A DNA stretch of 64,000 bases from Burkholderia sp. Bp8963 (GCF_003854275.1 NZ_QTQP01000028.1:37835-101834), one strand, 5' to 3'. Counted from the stretch's first letter, positions 36,481 through 44,956 are shown. The notes: a model not told the origin generated them from the letters alone. Translations and numbers: made by a program.

Positions 36481-37852
36481 TGAAGCCTCCGCCGCGGCCG
36501 AAGCCGCCGAAGCCGCCACCACCGCCACCACCAAACCCGCCGCCGCCACCGCCGAATCCACCGCCCGTCAGCGTCTGGCGGAAGCGCGCGAGCTTCGGCG
36601 AATGCGGATGGATGCCGAGCGATTCCCAGTTGTCGATCTCCTCGCCGTCATGCGTCACGCGCGCCTCGTAGCGGTACAGCTCCTGCGTCGCGATGATGTT
36701 GTCCGACAGCCCCGTGACTTCGGTGATCGACAGGATCCGCCGCCGGCCGTTGGACAGCCGGCCGATCTGCACGATGAAGTCGATCGCGTTCGCGATCTGG
36801 CGGCGCAGGCTCGACTCGGTGCCCTGGAAGCCGGCAAAGCCGGCCAGCATCTCGAGACGGTACAGGCACTCGCGCGGCGAGCTCGCATGCACGGTGCCCA
36901 TCGAGCCGTCGTGACCGGTGTTCATCGCCTGCAGCATCTCGAGCACCTCGCCGCCGCGCACTTCGCCGACGATGATGCGGTCAGGACGCATCCGCAGCGT
37001 GTTGCGCAGCAGGTCGCGAATCGACACGACGCCGGTGCCGTCGAAACCGCCCGGCCGGCTCTCGAGCCGCACGACGTGCGGGTGGTTCAGCGACAGCTCG
37101 GCCGTGTCCTCGATCGTCACGACGCGCTCCGGCTCGGGAATGTGGAACGCGAGCGCATTGAGCAGCGACGTCTTGCCCGAGCTCGTGCCGCCCGACACGA
37201 GCACATTGCAGCGCGCTTCCACCGCGGCCTCGAGCAGTGCGCCGATCTCGTCGTTGTAGGTGCCGTTGCCGAGCAGGTCGGACGGCTTCAGCGGATCCTT
37301 GCGGAACTTGCGGATCGACACGACCGGCCCGTCGAGCGACAGCGGCTCGATGACGACGTTCACGCGCCCGCCGTCCGGCAGCCGCGCATCGACCATCGGA
37401 TTCGATTCGTCGAGGCGCCGGCCGATCGGCGCGAGAATCCGCCGCACGATCCGCAGCAGATGCGCGTTGTCGGTAAAGCGCACCGGCAGCTTCGACAGGA
37501 TCCCGTGGCGCGACACGTAGATGTCGTTGTAGCCGTTGATCAGGATGTCCTCGACGTGCGGATCCGCGAGCAGGTCCTCGATCGGCCCGAATCCCGCGAG
37601 TTCCTTCGTCAGCGCCTCCGCGATCGCGCGCACCTCGTTCTCGTTCAGCGGAATGCGGCGCAGGCGCACGAAGCTGTCGATCTCCAGGTCGACGAACTGG
37701 TTGATCGCCTGTCGCGACCAGCGGCCGAACTCGGCGCCCAGTTCCTCGATGCGCGTCAGCAGGTGCTCGTGCGCAGCATTCTTGATGTCGTGGAATTGCT
37801 GCGTCTGGGAGAACGGCGCGGCGCCGTCGGCAAATTGAATGTCGTGTGCCAT
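36473..37852 (-). CDS. tadA: TadA/CpaF secretion ATPase
   Basis: 459 residues, hexameric GspE-type ATPase that powers Flp pilus assembly. Walker A is GGTSSGKTS, preceded by NVLVSG. The Asp/His boxes (RVVTIEDTAELSL, HDGSMGTVHA) are intact. An unusual feature is the last 30 residues, an almost pure Gly/Phe tail (GGGFGGG units). Start ATG 37852 lies 3 bp after the tadZ stop. Confidence 0.93.
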   Translation of the reverse strand: MAHDIQFADGAAPFSQTQQFHDIKNAAHEHLLTRIEELGAEFGRWSRQAINQFVDLEIDSFVRLRRIPLNENEVRAIAEALTKELAGFGPIEDLLADPHVEDILINGYNDIYVSRHGILSKLPVRFTDNAHLLRIVRRILAPIGRRLDESNPMVDARLPDGGRVNVVIEPLSLDGPVVSIRKFRKDPLKPSDLLGNGTYNDEIGALLEAAVEARCNVLVSGGTSSGKTSLLNALAFHIPEPERVVTIEDTAELSLNHPHVVRLESRPGGFDGTGVVSIRDLLRNTLRMRPDRIIVGEVRGGEVLEMLQAMNTGHDGSMGTVHASSPRECLYRLEMLAGFAGFQGTESSLRRQIANAIDFIVQIGRLSNGRRRILSITEVTGLSDNIIATQELYRYEARVTHDGEEIDNWESLGIHPHSPKLARFRQTLTGGGFGGGGGGFGGGGGGGFGGFGRGGGFNV

Positions 37853-37855
37853 CGC

Positions 37856-39130
37856 TTACGATCGCTTGGACGAGGGTTGAATGAAGCGCTTGAGCGCGGA
37901 GAGCCCCGATGCCGCGCGCGGCGCGGCGGTGACGCCCGTCAGCCGCTCGGCGAGTGGTTCGAGCGCCCGCACGTACGGATCGCGCTCGGCGGCATCGACG
38001 ATCAGCCGGCCCTGGTTGGCCGCATCGCCGATCGGCACGCGGCGCGCGGGCAGTGTCGCCAGCAGCGCGACGCCGAGACGGTCGGCGATCTGGGCCGGCG
38101 TCAGGTTGAGCGCCGGATCGTACTGGTTGACGACGAGCCGTACCTTGCCGATGTCGATGCCTGTATCGCGCATCTCCTCGAGCAGGTCGACTGCGGACAC
38201 GATCGACGCGACGCCCTGGTCGCAGACGAGCCACGCCTCGTCGGCAGCCGCGGCGATCTGCGTGACGAATTCCCGGTTCGAGAAACCGCCGAGATCGACG
38301 ATCTGCTGGTCGAAGAACGCGCGCAGCCGGTTCAGCAGGCCGACGCACGACGCGTACGACACGTCGCGCAGGTCGGCCAGGTTCGGCGGCAGCGTGGTCA
38401 GCGCGACGCCGCTCGCGTGGCGCGTCAGCGCGGTGTTGACGAACGTGCGGTCGATGCGGCGCAGGTTGCGCACGGCCTCGACGAAATGGAACTCGCAACG
38501 CGTGTTGAGGAACAGCGCGCCGTCCCCGGCGGGCAGGCCGAGATCGACGAGCGCGGTCTGCCGGCCGTGCGGCGCGGCCGCGCCGAACGCGGTCGCGCCG
38601 CTGTCTGCCGCGGGTGCCGTGCGCCTTTGCAGCAGCACCGACAGATTCGCGGCGAGCGTGCTCACGCCCATTCCCGCGCGCGCGCCGAGCAGCGCGACGA
38701 GCTTGCCGTGACGGTTCGCCGGCTCGCCGCCGATGTGCTCGAGCAGCCCGCGCGTGATGCGCAGCGCGTCGTCCGCGTTTCCCGACACGTCGATAAAGTC
38801 ACGCACGCCCGCCCGCAGCGCGGCAAGCGCGCTTTCGGGTTCGCTCAGCATGCCGAGCGCGACGACCGGCAGGTTCGGATGCGCGAGCCGCACCGCCGCG
38901 GCGGCCGCGCTCGCGGCTGCCGGCGCGCCGGAAAAGTCGATGAAGACGATCGCCGGATTGAGCCCCGCGATACGCTGCGCGAGCGCGCCCGGCTCGAGCA
39001 GCGCGGCTTCGACCGCGCCCGCGGACACGAGCGTCTCGCGCAGCCAGCCGACGTGCTTGTCCTGCTGCGACGCGCACACGAAATAGTCGGTCACGGCGGG
39101 CTCAGCCAAGGAAAGGGTTCTCGCGTTCAT
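37856..39130 (-). CDS. tadZ: TadZ/CpaE-like localisation ATPase-like protein
   Basis: 424 residues: a receiver-like N-terminal domain (about 1-130) and a ParA/MinD-like domain. The deviant Walker A has lost both lysines: the segment reads GARAGMGVST where the family has GKGGxGKST, so ATP hydrolysis is doubtful. TadZ/CpaE proteins place the pilus machine at the pole or other sites. The start ATG 39130 follows GGGGA; an extension to 39166 lacks spacing for this site. Confidence 0.85.
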   Translation of the reverse strand: MNARTLSLAEPAVTDYFVCASQQDKHVGWLRETLVSAGAVEAALLEPGALAQRIAGLNPAIVFIDFSGAPAAASAAAAAVRLAHPNLPVVALGMLSEPESALAALRAGVRDFIDVSGNADDALRITRGLLEHIGGEPANRHGKLVALLGARAGMGVSTLAANLSVLLQRRTAPAADSGATAFGAAAPHGRQTALVDLGLPAGDGALFLNTRCEFHFVEAVRNLRRIDRTFVNTALTRHASGVALTTLPPNLADLRDVSYASCVGLLNRLRAFFDQQIVDLGGFSNREFVTQIAAAADEAWLVCDQGVASIVSAVDLLEEMRDTGIDIGKVRLVVNQYDPALNLTPAQIADRLGVALLATLPARRVPIGDAANQGRLIVDAAERDPYVRALEPLAERLTGVTAAPRAASGLSALKRFIQPSSKRS

Positions 39131-39175
39131 GTTGAACATCCCCGGTTGCATTGCGCGCGACGGCACGCGCCGCGT

Positions 39176-40510
39176 TCATTTCGAAAACCCCGGCGCCGCG
39201 TCGGGCGACGCAATGCCACCGAGGTACGAGCGCCACACCGGGCCATCGCGCTGCTCGGACTGCTCGCCCGGCGTCGCCGGCAACGATGCGCCCTTCGCGA
39301 TCGGCGCGACGAGGTGCGGCGTCACGATGATCACCAGTTCCTTGTCGTTCTGCTGATAGTTGAGGGACTTGAAGAACGCGCCAATGATCGGCAGGTCGCC
39401 GAGGACCGGCACCTTGTTGACGTTCGACATCGTCTCGCGATCGATCAGGCCGCCGATCACGAAGCTCTCGCCGTCGCCAAGCTCGACCGTCGTGTCGGCC
39501 CGGCGCGTCGTAATCGCCGGCACGGACACGCTGTTGATCGTCACGCCATGCAGGAAATCGAGCTGGCTCGACTCCGGCGCGACCTTGAGCGCGATGCGGC
39601 GCGGGCTCAGCACCGTCGGCGTCAGCGTGAGCCCGACGCCGTACTGCTTCCACTGGATCGCCGTCGAACCGAGCGCCTGCGGCACCGGCACCGGAATCTC
39701 GCCGCCCGCGAGGAAGCTTGCGCTCTGCCCGGACAGCGCGACCAGGGTCGGCTGCGCGAGCACGCGTGCGAGATTGTTCGCCTCGAGAATCGACAGATTC
39801 CCGAAAATGCCGCGGCTGGCCGAATTCACGACGAGGTTGAACGCAGACGCGATCGGGATGCCGCCCGTCGCCTGGAACGCCGACGTCGCACCGCCGGTCA
39901 CCGACTGCAGCCCGCCCGGCGTGAATGCGCCGAACGCGAAGCCATTGCTCTGCTTGAAGAAGTTGAGGCCCACCTCCTTCAGCACCGAGCGGCTGAACTC
40001 GACGACCCGCACGTCGACCTGCACGGTGTTCTTGCCGCCGACCGTCGACGTGTCGATCACCGTGCCGTCCTTGCCGCTCATGCGCTTGCCGACGGCTGCC
40101 GCACGCTCGTGCGCGTCGAGCGATGCCGCCGAACCGGACAGCACCGACGTGCCGCCGTACGCCTTCACGCCCGGCGTCGAACTGTCGAGCACCGCCTGTG
40201 CGGCCGCATCGACGACATTGACGTTCCACACCATCGGCTCGTCGTGGCCGCGCTCCCACAGCATCACGTTGGTCGAACCGGGCGCCTTCGCGACCAGCAG
40301 CACCGTGCCGGCACGGCCGCCCTTCATCACGAGCACGTCGGCGACCGACGGATCGCCGACCGCGACGCGCTGCAGCGTGTGTCCGGCGGCGATCTGCCGC
40401 TGCGTGCCGACCGCGAGATCGATCGAACCGTTCACGCCGGTGGCCCCCGCCAGCGCTGCGAACGTGATGGCCCAGAGGGTAATTGCGAAAGCAATCAGTT
40501 TATTTGTCAT
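39176..40510 (-). CDS. rcpA: RcpA/CpaC outer-membrane secretin of the Tad system
   Basis: 444 residues. A signal peptide ends near residue 24. The N-terminal BON/N0-like region (IAAGHTLQRVAVGDPSVADV) precedes the secretin domain (about 180-410), with VPVPQALGSTAIQWKQYGVG and the C-terminal KVPVLGDLPIIGAFF signature. It forms the outer-membrane pore for the Flp pilus. No clear ribosome-binding site precedes the start. Confidence 0.92.
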   Translation of the reverse strand: MTNKLIAFAITLWAITFAALAGATGVNGSIDLAVGTQRQIAAGHTLQRVAVGDPSVADVLVMKGGRAGTVLLVAKAPGSTNVMLWERGHDEPMVWNVNVVDAAAQAVLDSSTPGVKAYGGTSVLSGSAASLDAHERAAAVGKRMSGKDGTVIDTSTVGGKNTVQVDVRVVEFSRSVLKEVGLNFFKQSNGFAFGAFTPGGLQSVTGGATSAFQATGGIPIASAFNLVVNSASRGIFGNLSILEANNLARVLAQPTLVALSGQSASFLAGGEIPVPVPQALGSTAIQWKQYGVGLTLTPTVLSPRRIALKVAPESSQLDFLHGVTINSVSVPAITTRRADTTVELGDGESFVIGGLIDRETMSNVNKVPVLGDLPIIGAFFKSLNYQQNDKELVIIVTPHLVAPIAKGASLPATPGEQSEQRDGPVWRSYLGGIASPDAAPGFSK

Positions 40511-40580
40511 TGTGTCGGAGACCGTCGAGCGGCCATCTCCCTTCCGTTACTGCTGTCGATGATCGTGCGTTTCGTTGTTC

Positions 40581-41483
40581 TTAATAGGTAACCGTCTCGG
40601 TCCGCCCCCCGCGAATCACTTCGATGTTCGCACCGCCCGATCGCGCGACGACCGGCGCACGCGGCGCGGCCGGCGCGCGCGGTGCGCTGCGCGCACGCCC
40701 CGCCGACAATTCGTCGAGCGACATGCCGGCGGCAGCGGCAGCCGACGGCGCGAGGTTGCCCGTCGTACGCAGCGCCACGGTCTGTGCGGCGACTTCGTCG
40801 TCGAGCGGATTGCGCAACGCAAGCGTCAGGTGGCCGCTCGCTTCGCCGAGCGTCAGCGCGTCGACCTGCGCAGTCGGCACCGCGAGCACGGCGGTACGCA
40901 CGGCACCTGTCGCGGTCCCGCCACCGTCCTTGTCCGGCGTTGCATCGCCGAATGACAGCACACGCACCTTCGACAGCAGCAGACGCGCCTGCGTATTGGG
41001 GATCTCCGCGCCCATCGGACCGCCCGCGGCGCCGTCACGCCTAAGGTTCACGAATACATCGACATAGTTGCCGGGCCGCAGCCGGTTGCCGACCGCATTG
41101 GTTTCGTCGACCTTGACCGCTACGGCCCGCTCGCCCGGCGCAACCTGATCCGCGAGCCCCGACGTCAACGCGCCCTCGAGCACCGGCGACGCGGCGAGGA
41201 TGTTGCTGGCCGGCACGCGGCCGACGAGTGCGGCCGGATCGCTGAACCCGCCCGTCGGCATGGCCGGCGCCTGGCCCACTTTCAGCGCGTCGGCGGGAAT
41301 CGGCTGGCCGGCGGTCAGCACGCGTGCCGCCACCACGATCGGCACCGTCTTCACGGCCGCGGCCTGCGGCTGCGCTTCGGCCGGGCGGGCCGTGTGGCGT
41401 CCGAGCATCCACGCATAGAGCCCGAGGAGAATCGCGATTGCGATCAGCAGCCCGGCGATGATCTTCGTCAAGTGGTTAGCCAT
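40581..41483 (-). CDS. rcpC: RcpC/CpaB pilus assembly protein with SAF domain
   Basis: 300 residues. An N-terminal membrane anchor (about 8-27) is followed by a SAF domain (about 45-110: VPIVVAARVLTAGQPIPADAL) and the RcpC/CpaB region (VDVFVNL...LLLSKVRVLSFG). The C-terminal 60 residues are Ala/Pro/Arg-rich. It probably stabilises the secretin in the periplasm. It follows tadE by 84 bp. Confidence 0.9.
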   Translation of the reverse strand: MANHLTKIIAGLLIAIAILLGLYAWMLGRHTARPAEAQPQAAAVKTVPIVVAARVLTAGQPIPADALKVGQAPAMPTGGFSDPAALVGRVPASNILAASPVLEGALTSGLADQVAPGERAVAVKVDETNAVGNRLRPGNYVDVFVNLRRDGAAGGPMGAEIPNTQARLLLSKVRVLSFGDATPDKDGGGTATGAVRTAVLAVPTAQVDALTLGEASGHLTLALRNPLDDEVAAQTVALRTTGNLAPSAAAAAGMSLDELSAGRARSAPRAPAAPRAPVVARSGGANIEVIRGGRTETVTY

Positions 41484-41567
41484 GGTTGGATATCGGTGCC
41501 CCGGTAAGTGTCGTTATTGATATGGACTGCATGTCAAATGCGGAACGCGGTCGTTCGCTCCGTTCCG

Positions 41568-42044
41568 TCATAGATAGGTATCCGGGATCTGCACGGTCGC
41601 CGAACTCGTCAGCGTATTGGGCAGCACCATGCCGAGTAGCGGGATGTTCGGCACCAGCGGCGAATCCTTGTACCGGTACGTCACGGTCACCGTCACGCAA
41701 TGCAGGTTGGCGTTGCTCGGGTCATAGCTGCACGACGCAGGCGTCGGGACCGGAACGTCCACATACTGCTTGAGCCCCGGAGCGATATACGCGAGCGCCA
41801 TGCCCCGCGCGTTTTGTGCTCGTGCGGTCAGTGCGGACGTCGTCGAGGTTCCCGGCACGTAGTTCAACGCCGCCCGCGCGCCCTCGCTCGCCGCCAGCGT
41901 GAGGTTCTGCTGAACGGCGAAGATCAGGCCGAAGGTGACGATCGCGTAAAAAATCAGGAAGAACATCGGAAACACGAGCGCGAATTCGACCGCGGTCGCA
42001 CCGCGCTGGCGCCGCCGGGCGCGCGGGGAAAAATGTCGTCTCAT
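41568..42044 (-). CDS. tadE: TadE-like pseudopilin
   Basis: 158 residues. The TadE anchor is classic: QRGATAVEFALVFPMFFLIFY, with the prepilin-type G-x4-E motif (cleavage after Gly). It is a minor pseudopilin of the Flp pilus. Start ATG 42044 follows GGGGGG and overlaps the tadV stop (ATGA). Confidence 0.9.
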   Translation of the reverse strand: MRRHFSPRARRRQRGATAVEFALVFPMFFLIFYAIVTFGLIFAVQQNLTLAASEGARAALNYVPGTSTTSALTARAQNARGMALAYIAPGLKQYVDVPVPTPASCSYDPSNANLHCVTVTVTYRYKDSPLVPNIPLLGMVLPNTLTSSATVQIPDTYL

Positions 42045-42541
42045 CGTACGCCCCCCGAAACCACGAGATAACCGAGCCACGCGGCCGCAGGCAACGTCAG
42101 GCACGCCGCATACGGCGTCGCGCGCCGTCCGCCGAGTACGAGCGCAGGTGCGCCGCGCTGCCAGAGCGCACCGAACGAGGTCCCCGACAGCAGCACGAGC
42201 GCCAGCGCATGAATGCCCGCGGCAAGACTCGCAACGATCCAGAGCCCGAGCAGTGCGTGTACGCCACACCACGCGCCGAGCACGGCGAACACCTTCACGT
42301 CCGCCGCGCCCATCACGCGAAATGCGAAAAACGGGAAAAGGCCAATCAGGCCGACCAGCATGCCGACCCATGCCTGCATGACGGACATGCCGAACGGATT
42401 CGCGTGAACCAGCGTCGCACCGAATGCGCCGACGAGGCCAAACACGACGAGCACGTTCGGCACGCGGCGAAAGCGGATATCACCCAAGGCAACAAGCATC
42501 GCCCAGGCAAAGAAAACCCCGGTACAGAATAGGAGTGCCAT
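42041..42541 (-). CDS. tadV: TadV/CpaA prepilin peptidase
   Basis: 166 residues, six membrane segments. The two catalytic Asp positions are in GDIRFRRVPN (D21) and in MGAADVK near residue 80. The second motif is GAAD rather than the usual GxGD, but the Asp and Lys remain. It cleaves the Flp pilin and TadE leader. Start at 42541 is 76 bp after flp, beyond a strong hairpin. Confidence 0.88.
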   Translation of the reverse strand: MALLFCTGVFFAWAMLVALGDIRFRRVPNVLVVFGLVGAFGATLVHANPFGMSVMQAWVGMLVGLIGLFPFFAFRVMGAADVKVFAVLGAWCGVHALLGLWIVASLAAGIHALALVLLSGTSFGALWQRGAPALVLGGRRATPYAACLTLPAAAWLGYLVVSGGVR

Positions 42542-42567
42542 ATGAAAACCGCTCGCAGACGCGGAAG

Positions 42568-42595
42568 CGGGCGAATCGCCATGACGATTCGCCCG
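42568..42595 (-). promoter_or_regulatory. Hairpin between flp and tadV
   Basis: Perfect 11-bp arms CGGGCGAATCG (42568-42578) and CGATTCGCCCG (42585-42595) with a six-base loop. No T-run follows on the minus strand, so it is more likely an mRNA 3'-end stabiliser or partial attenuator that keeps flp mRNA in excess over the machine genes than a full terminator. Confidence 0.65.
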
Positions 42596-42617
42596 TTATT
42601 GCGACAAATCGCGAAGC

Positions 42618-42794
42618 TCAGCCTGCAGCGGTAGTCAGCTGTGAACCGATCGAATTGAACAGGCCGACAATGTCGGTCTTGAGAGACGTGAGTGCCCCCA
42701 CGATACCGACGGCCACCAGACCCGCGATCAGACCATACTCGATCGCGGTAACCCCGTCTTCTTCCCGAAGGAAGCGAATCATCATTGCTTTCAT
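42618..42794 (-). CDS. flp: Flp-type major pilin
   Basis: 58 residues, standard for Flp pilins. A short charged leader (MIRFLREEDG) precedes the processing site G/VTAIEY, the Flp signature with Glu at +5 and Tyr at +6, then the hydrophobic GLIAGLVAVGIVGAL segment. Start ATG 42794 follows GAGGA; an upstream extension to 42857 is unsupported. It is the first gene of the Tad operon and forms the pilus fibre after cleavage by TadV. Confidence 0.93.
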   Translation of the reverse strand: MKAMMIRFLREEDGVTAIEYGLIAGLVAVGIVGALTSLKTDIVGLFNSIGSQLTTAAG

Positions 42795-43154
42795 ATTTTT
42801 TTCCTCGTGCCTGAATCTATGTCTCTTTGGCCGCTTATACGTTGTCGTGTCCCGCATATTTGGCCTTGCCCCGCGTCGTTCGCCACATCAGCCGTGACGA
42901 CAACCAGGTGCGCTTTCTTTATAACTCACCCCGAAGTGGGTGTATCACAATTTGATGCAAGTTAACATTCGCGATAGGAACCCTCCTCGAACGTCGTGTA
43001 CCAATTCGTACAATCCTTACACCCGTCTCGAATCTTATATCCGATCCCCATTCATTTCCAACCCCTTTCAACGGCGGATCGAAAAAAATGACTCGAAACA
43101 CGACGTATTTGTACGGTGTCCCGGTACGTCTTACACATAAGGATTAACGATAGG

Positions 43155-43172
43155 TTAGATGTGCACATCTAA
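43155..43172. promoter_or_regulatory. 18-bp perfect palindrome, probable operator
   Basis: The half-site TTAGATGTG (43155-43163) is followed immediately by its exact complement CACATCTAA (43164-43172). It lies about midway between the divergent flp and lipoprotein genes, 221 bp upstream of the sigma-54 promoter. A dimeric regulator is the likely ligand. Confidence 0.6.
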
Positions 43173-43220
43173 TCCATCAGTAAAACAGACGGGCCCTCCT
43201 CCCCGGCTTTCGCACACCCA

Positions 43221-43265
43221 CGTTACGTCGCGCCGTAACGCCATTGATGTGACGTTACGTTACGG
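43221..43265 (+). promoter_or_regulatory. CGTTACG repeat cluster, candidate enhancer for the sigma-54 activator
   Basis: CGTTACG (43221-43227) and its inverse CGTAACG (43234-43240) are 6 bp apart, and ACGTTACGTTACGG (43252-43265) gives two overlapping copies. The cluster sits about 130-170 bp upstream of the -24 element, the usual distance for sigma-54 upstream activating sites. Assignment to the activator encoded in the pilus operon is inference. Confidence 0.5.
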
Positions 43266-43392
43266 AGCCGCAGAAATCGTTCTCACTCGAGGGCGCTTGA
43301 ACAATTTCAACAATCTTTCAATTCGTATAAGTCCTTTTACCGAAAGGAATTGTCCCGTTTAAAGCATTTCATCGAACTGCCGGCCATCGAAA

Positions 43393-43408
43393 TGGCACGA
43401 CAGTTGCA
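43393..43408 (+). promoter_or_regulatory. Sigma-54 (RpoN) promoter
   Basis: TGGCACGACAGTTGCA matches the RpoN consensus TGGCACR-N4-TTGCW at every defined position. It is 50 bp upstream of the first lipoprotein start codon, leaving a leader of about 40 bases. Confidence 0.88.
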
Positions 43409-43458
43409 GAGTAGTCCGCGCATCACTCAACACAACACAGGTTTAATGCGAGGACGAA

Positions 43459-44913
43459 ATGGACATTCAGGTATTCCCTCATGGCGCGCTCCGGACGACT
43501 CTGATCACGGCCACCGTGGCAGCCATGCTCTCCCTCTCCGCATGCGGCGGTTCCGGTTCGATCAGCAAGGGCCTCGGCGGCTCGAGCGCGGGCGGCAGCG
43601 GTGCGCTTTCCACGTCCGGCGGCGGCACTTCCGACTCGACGAGCGGCACGTCGGGCGGTACGAGCGGCTCGTCGAGTGGCAGCACCAGCGGCTCCACGAG
43701 CGGTAGCACGAGCGGCAGCACCAGTGGCTCGACGAGCGGGACCACGAGCGGGACGACCAGCGGCACGAGCGGTACGTCGGGCGTGTCGTCGAACGCGGTG
43801 GGGAATGTCCTCGCAGGCAGCAGCAACCTCGTTACGAACGTCGGCTCGACCGTGTCGGGCCTCGGCACCGTCGTCGGCAGCCAGACGCTGCCGGGCGTCA
43901 ACCCGCAGACGACGCAAGCCGCTGGTGGCGTCCTGCAAAGCGTGGGCGGCGCGGTGTCGGCGCTCGGCAACGGCATCGGCAACGGTCTCGGCCAGCTCGG
44001 CGCGGCCAAGGATCCGGTCGGCACCACGGTCGCCAGCACGGGCGGCGTGGTCAATCAGCTCGGCGGCGCCGTCACGCAGACCGGCAATCTCGTCACGAGC
44101 CTCGGCAGCGGTCCGCTGTCGCCGCTCGCGCCCGTCACCGGCGCCGTCGGCGGTCTCGTGTCGACGGTCGGCAACGCCGTCGCGAACGGCGGCAACACGC
44201 TCACCAACGCGCTGTCGACGGGCCCGGTCCAGCAAGTCACGCAGGCCGTCAGCTCCGCGATCACGCCGATCACGACGATGGTCGGCACGACGACCCAGAC
44301 GATCGGCACCGCAACGGGCCTCGGCGCACCGGTCAACACCGTGCTCGGCACGCTCGGTAATGGCCTGAACCAGGCCGGCACGCTGATCGCATCGACGGGC
44401 GGCAACCCGGTCACGACCGGCCTCGGCAACACCGTGTCGTCGACGGGTGGCACCGTAAAGGCAGTCGGCGGATTGCTGACCGGCGGCAGCGGCGCCACCA
44501 ACCCGCTCGCGCCGCTCACGGGCATCGTTTCGACCGTCACCGGTGCACTTGGCGGCGCGACCGGCGGCAGCAGCAGCCCGCTTGCACCCGTCACCGGCCT
44601 TGTCTCGACCGTGACCGGCGCACTCGGCGGTGCGACCGGCGGCGCTGGCGGCAGCAACCCGCTCGCCCCTGTCACCGGCCTCGTCTCGACCGTGACCGGC
44701 GCACTCGGCGGTGCAACGGGCGGCGCTGGCGGCAGCAGCTCGCTGGCTCCCGTCACGGGCGCCCTGTCCACCGTCACCGGCGCGGTCAGCGGCGTGACGT
44801 CCGGGCTGTCGGGCGGCACCGGCGCCGTCACGAACTCGGGCACGTCGTCGAATCCGCTCGCACCCGTCACGTCGCTGATCGGCGGCCTGCTCGGTGGCGT
44901 GCACGGCAAGTAA
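43459..44913 (+). CDS. Repeat-rich surface lipoprotein 1 (annotated elsewhere as collagen-like)
   Basis: 484 residues. The signal peptide ends in the lipobox LSAC (Cys29), followed by Gly-Gly, so sorting to the outer membrane is expected. Then come a Ser/Gly/Thr tract with four-residue periodicity (SGST; codons from about 43642 to 43782), a long Gly/Val/Thr region, and four 26-27 residue units beginning (N/S)PLAPVTG. There is no Gly-X-Y triplet register, so a collagen helix is not evident. A homologue beside the Tad locus in B. cenocepacia carries the collagen-like label, as I recall. The start ATG 43459 follows GAGGA and a sigma-54 promoter. The next two genes encode a paralogue and a TpsB-like pore. 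Confidence 0.8.
   Translation: MDIQVFPHGALRTTLITATVAAMLSLSACGGSGSISKGLGGSSAGGSGALSTSGGGTSDSTSGTSGGTSGSSSGSTSGSTSGSTSGSTSGSTSGTTSGTTSGTSGTSGVSSNAVGNVLAGSSNLVTNVGSTVSGLGTVVGSQTLPGVNPQTTQAAGGVLQSVGGAVSALGNGIGNGLGQLGAAKDPVGTTVASTGGVVNQLGGAVTQTGNLVTSLGSGPLSPLAPVTGAVGGLVSTVGNAVANGGNTLTNALSTGPVQQVTQAVSSAITPITTMVGTTTQTIGTATGLGAPVNTVLGTLGNGLNQAGTLIASTGGNPVTTGLGNTVSSTGGTVKAVGGLLTGGSGATNPLAPLTGIVSTVTGALGGATGGSSSPLAPVTGLVSTVTGALGGATGGAGGSNPLAPVTGLVSTVTGALGGATGGAGGSSSLAPVTGALSTVTGAVSGVTSGLSGGTGAVTNSGTSSNPLAPVTSLIGGLLGGVHGK
43642..43782 (+). repeat. SGST-type 12-bp period repeat in lipoprotein 1
   Basis: About eleven consecutive four-codon units encode variants of Ser-Gly-Ser/Thr-Thr. The DNA units are similar but with synonymous changes, so slippage-driven length change is possible but less likely than in perfect repeats. 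It probably forms a flexible stalk after the lipid anchor. Confidence 0.75.
44500..44817 (+). repeat. Four 78-81 bp units (PLAPVTG-type) in lipoprotein 1
   Basis: Units start at 44500, about 44575, 44656 and 44737. Each encodes PLAP(V/L)TG, then STVTGA and a Gly-rich spacer. The second and third units are nearly identical. A related set of three units ends lipoprotein 2 (46064-46279). Confidence 0.8.
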
Positions 44914-44956
44914 ATCCGCTCGTTCCATTCATCGACAAGACAGCGAGGAGTCAATC

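Larger units (their letters stand above)
42795..43458. other. Divergent regulatory region between flp and the lipoprotein genes (664 bp)
   Basis: AT-richer than its surroundings and without a gene. Going right it holds: a possible flp -10 (TATAAA on the minus strand near 42920, weak -35 GATACA 17 bp away), an 18-bp palindrome (43155-43172), a CGTTACG repeat cluster (43221-43265) and a perfect sigma-54 promoter on the plus strand (43393-43408). I found no sigma-54 promoter on the minus strand. Confidence 0.7.

Noticed and set aside
36365..40591. A 1408-codon open frame on the plus strand opposite tadB, tadA, tadZ and rcpA
   Set aside because: It is an antisense shadow of high-GC genes with clear Tad family signatures; it is Arg/His/Asp-rich with no domain and no ribosome-binding site.
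42795..43140. A minus-strand sigma-54 promoter for flp
   Set aside because: I checked GC/CC pairs at the required 12-base distance and found no match to the -24/-12 consensus.
43642..44817. A CRISPR array or DNA-level satellite
   Set aside because: Repeats are in frame, coding, of 12 and about 80 bp with synonymous changes and no unique spacers.
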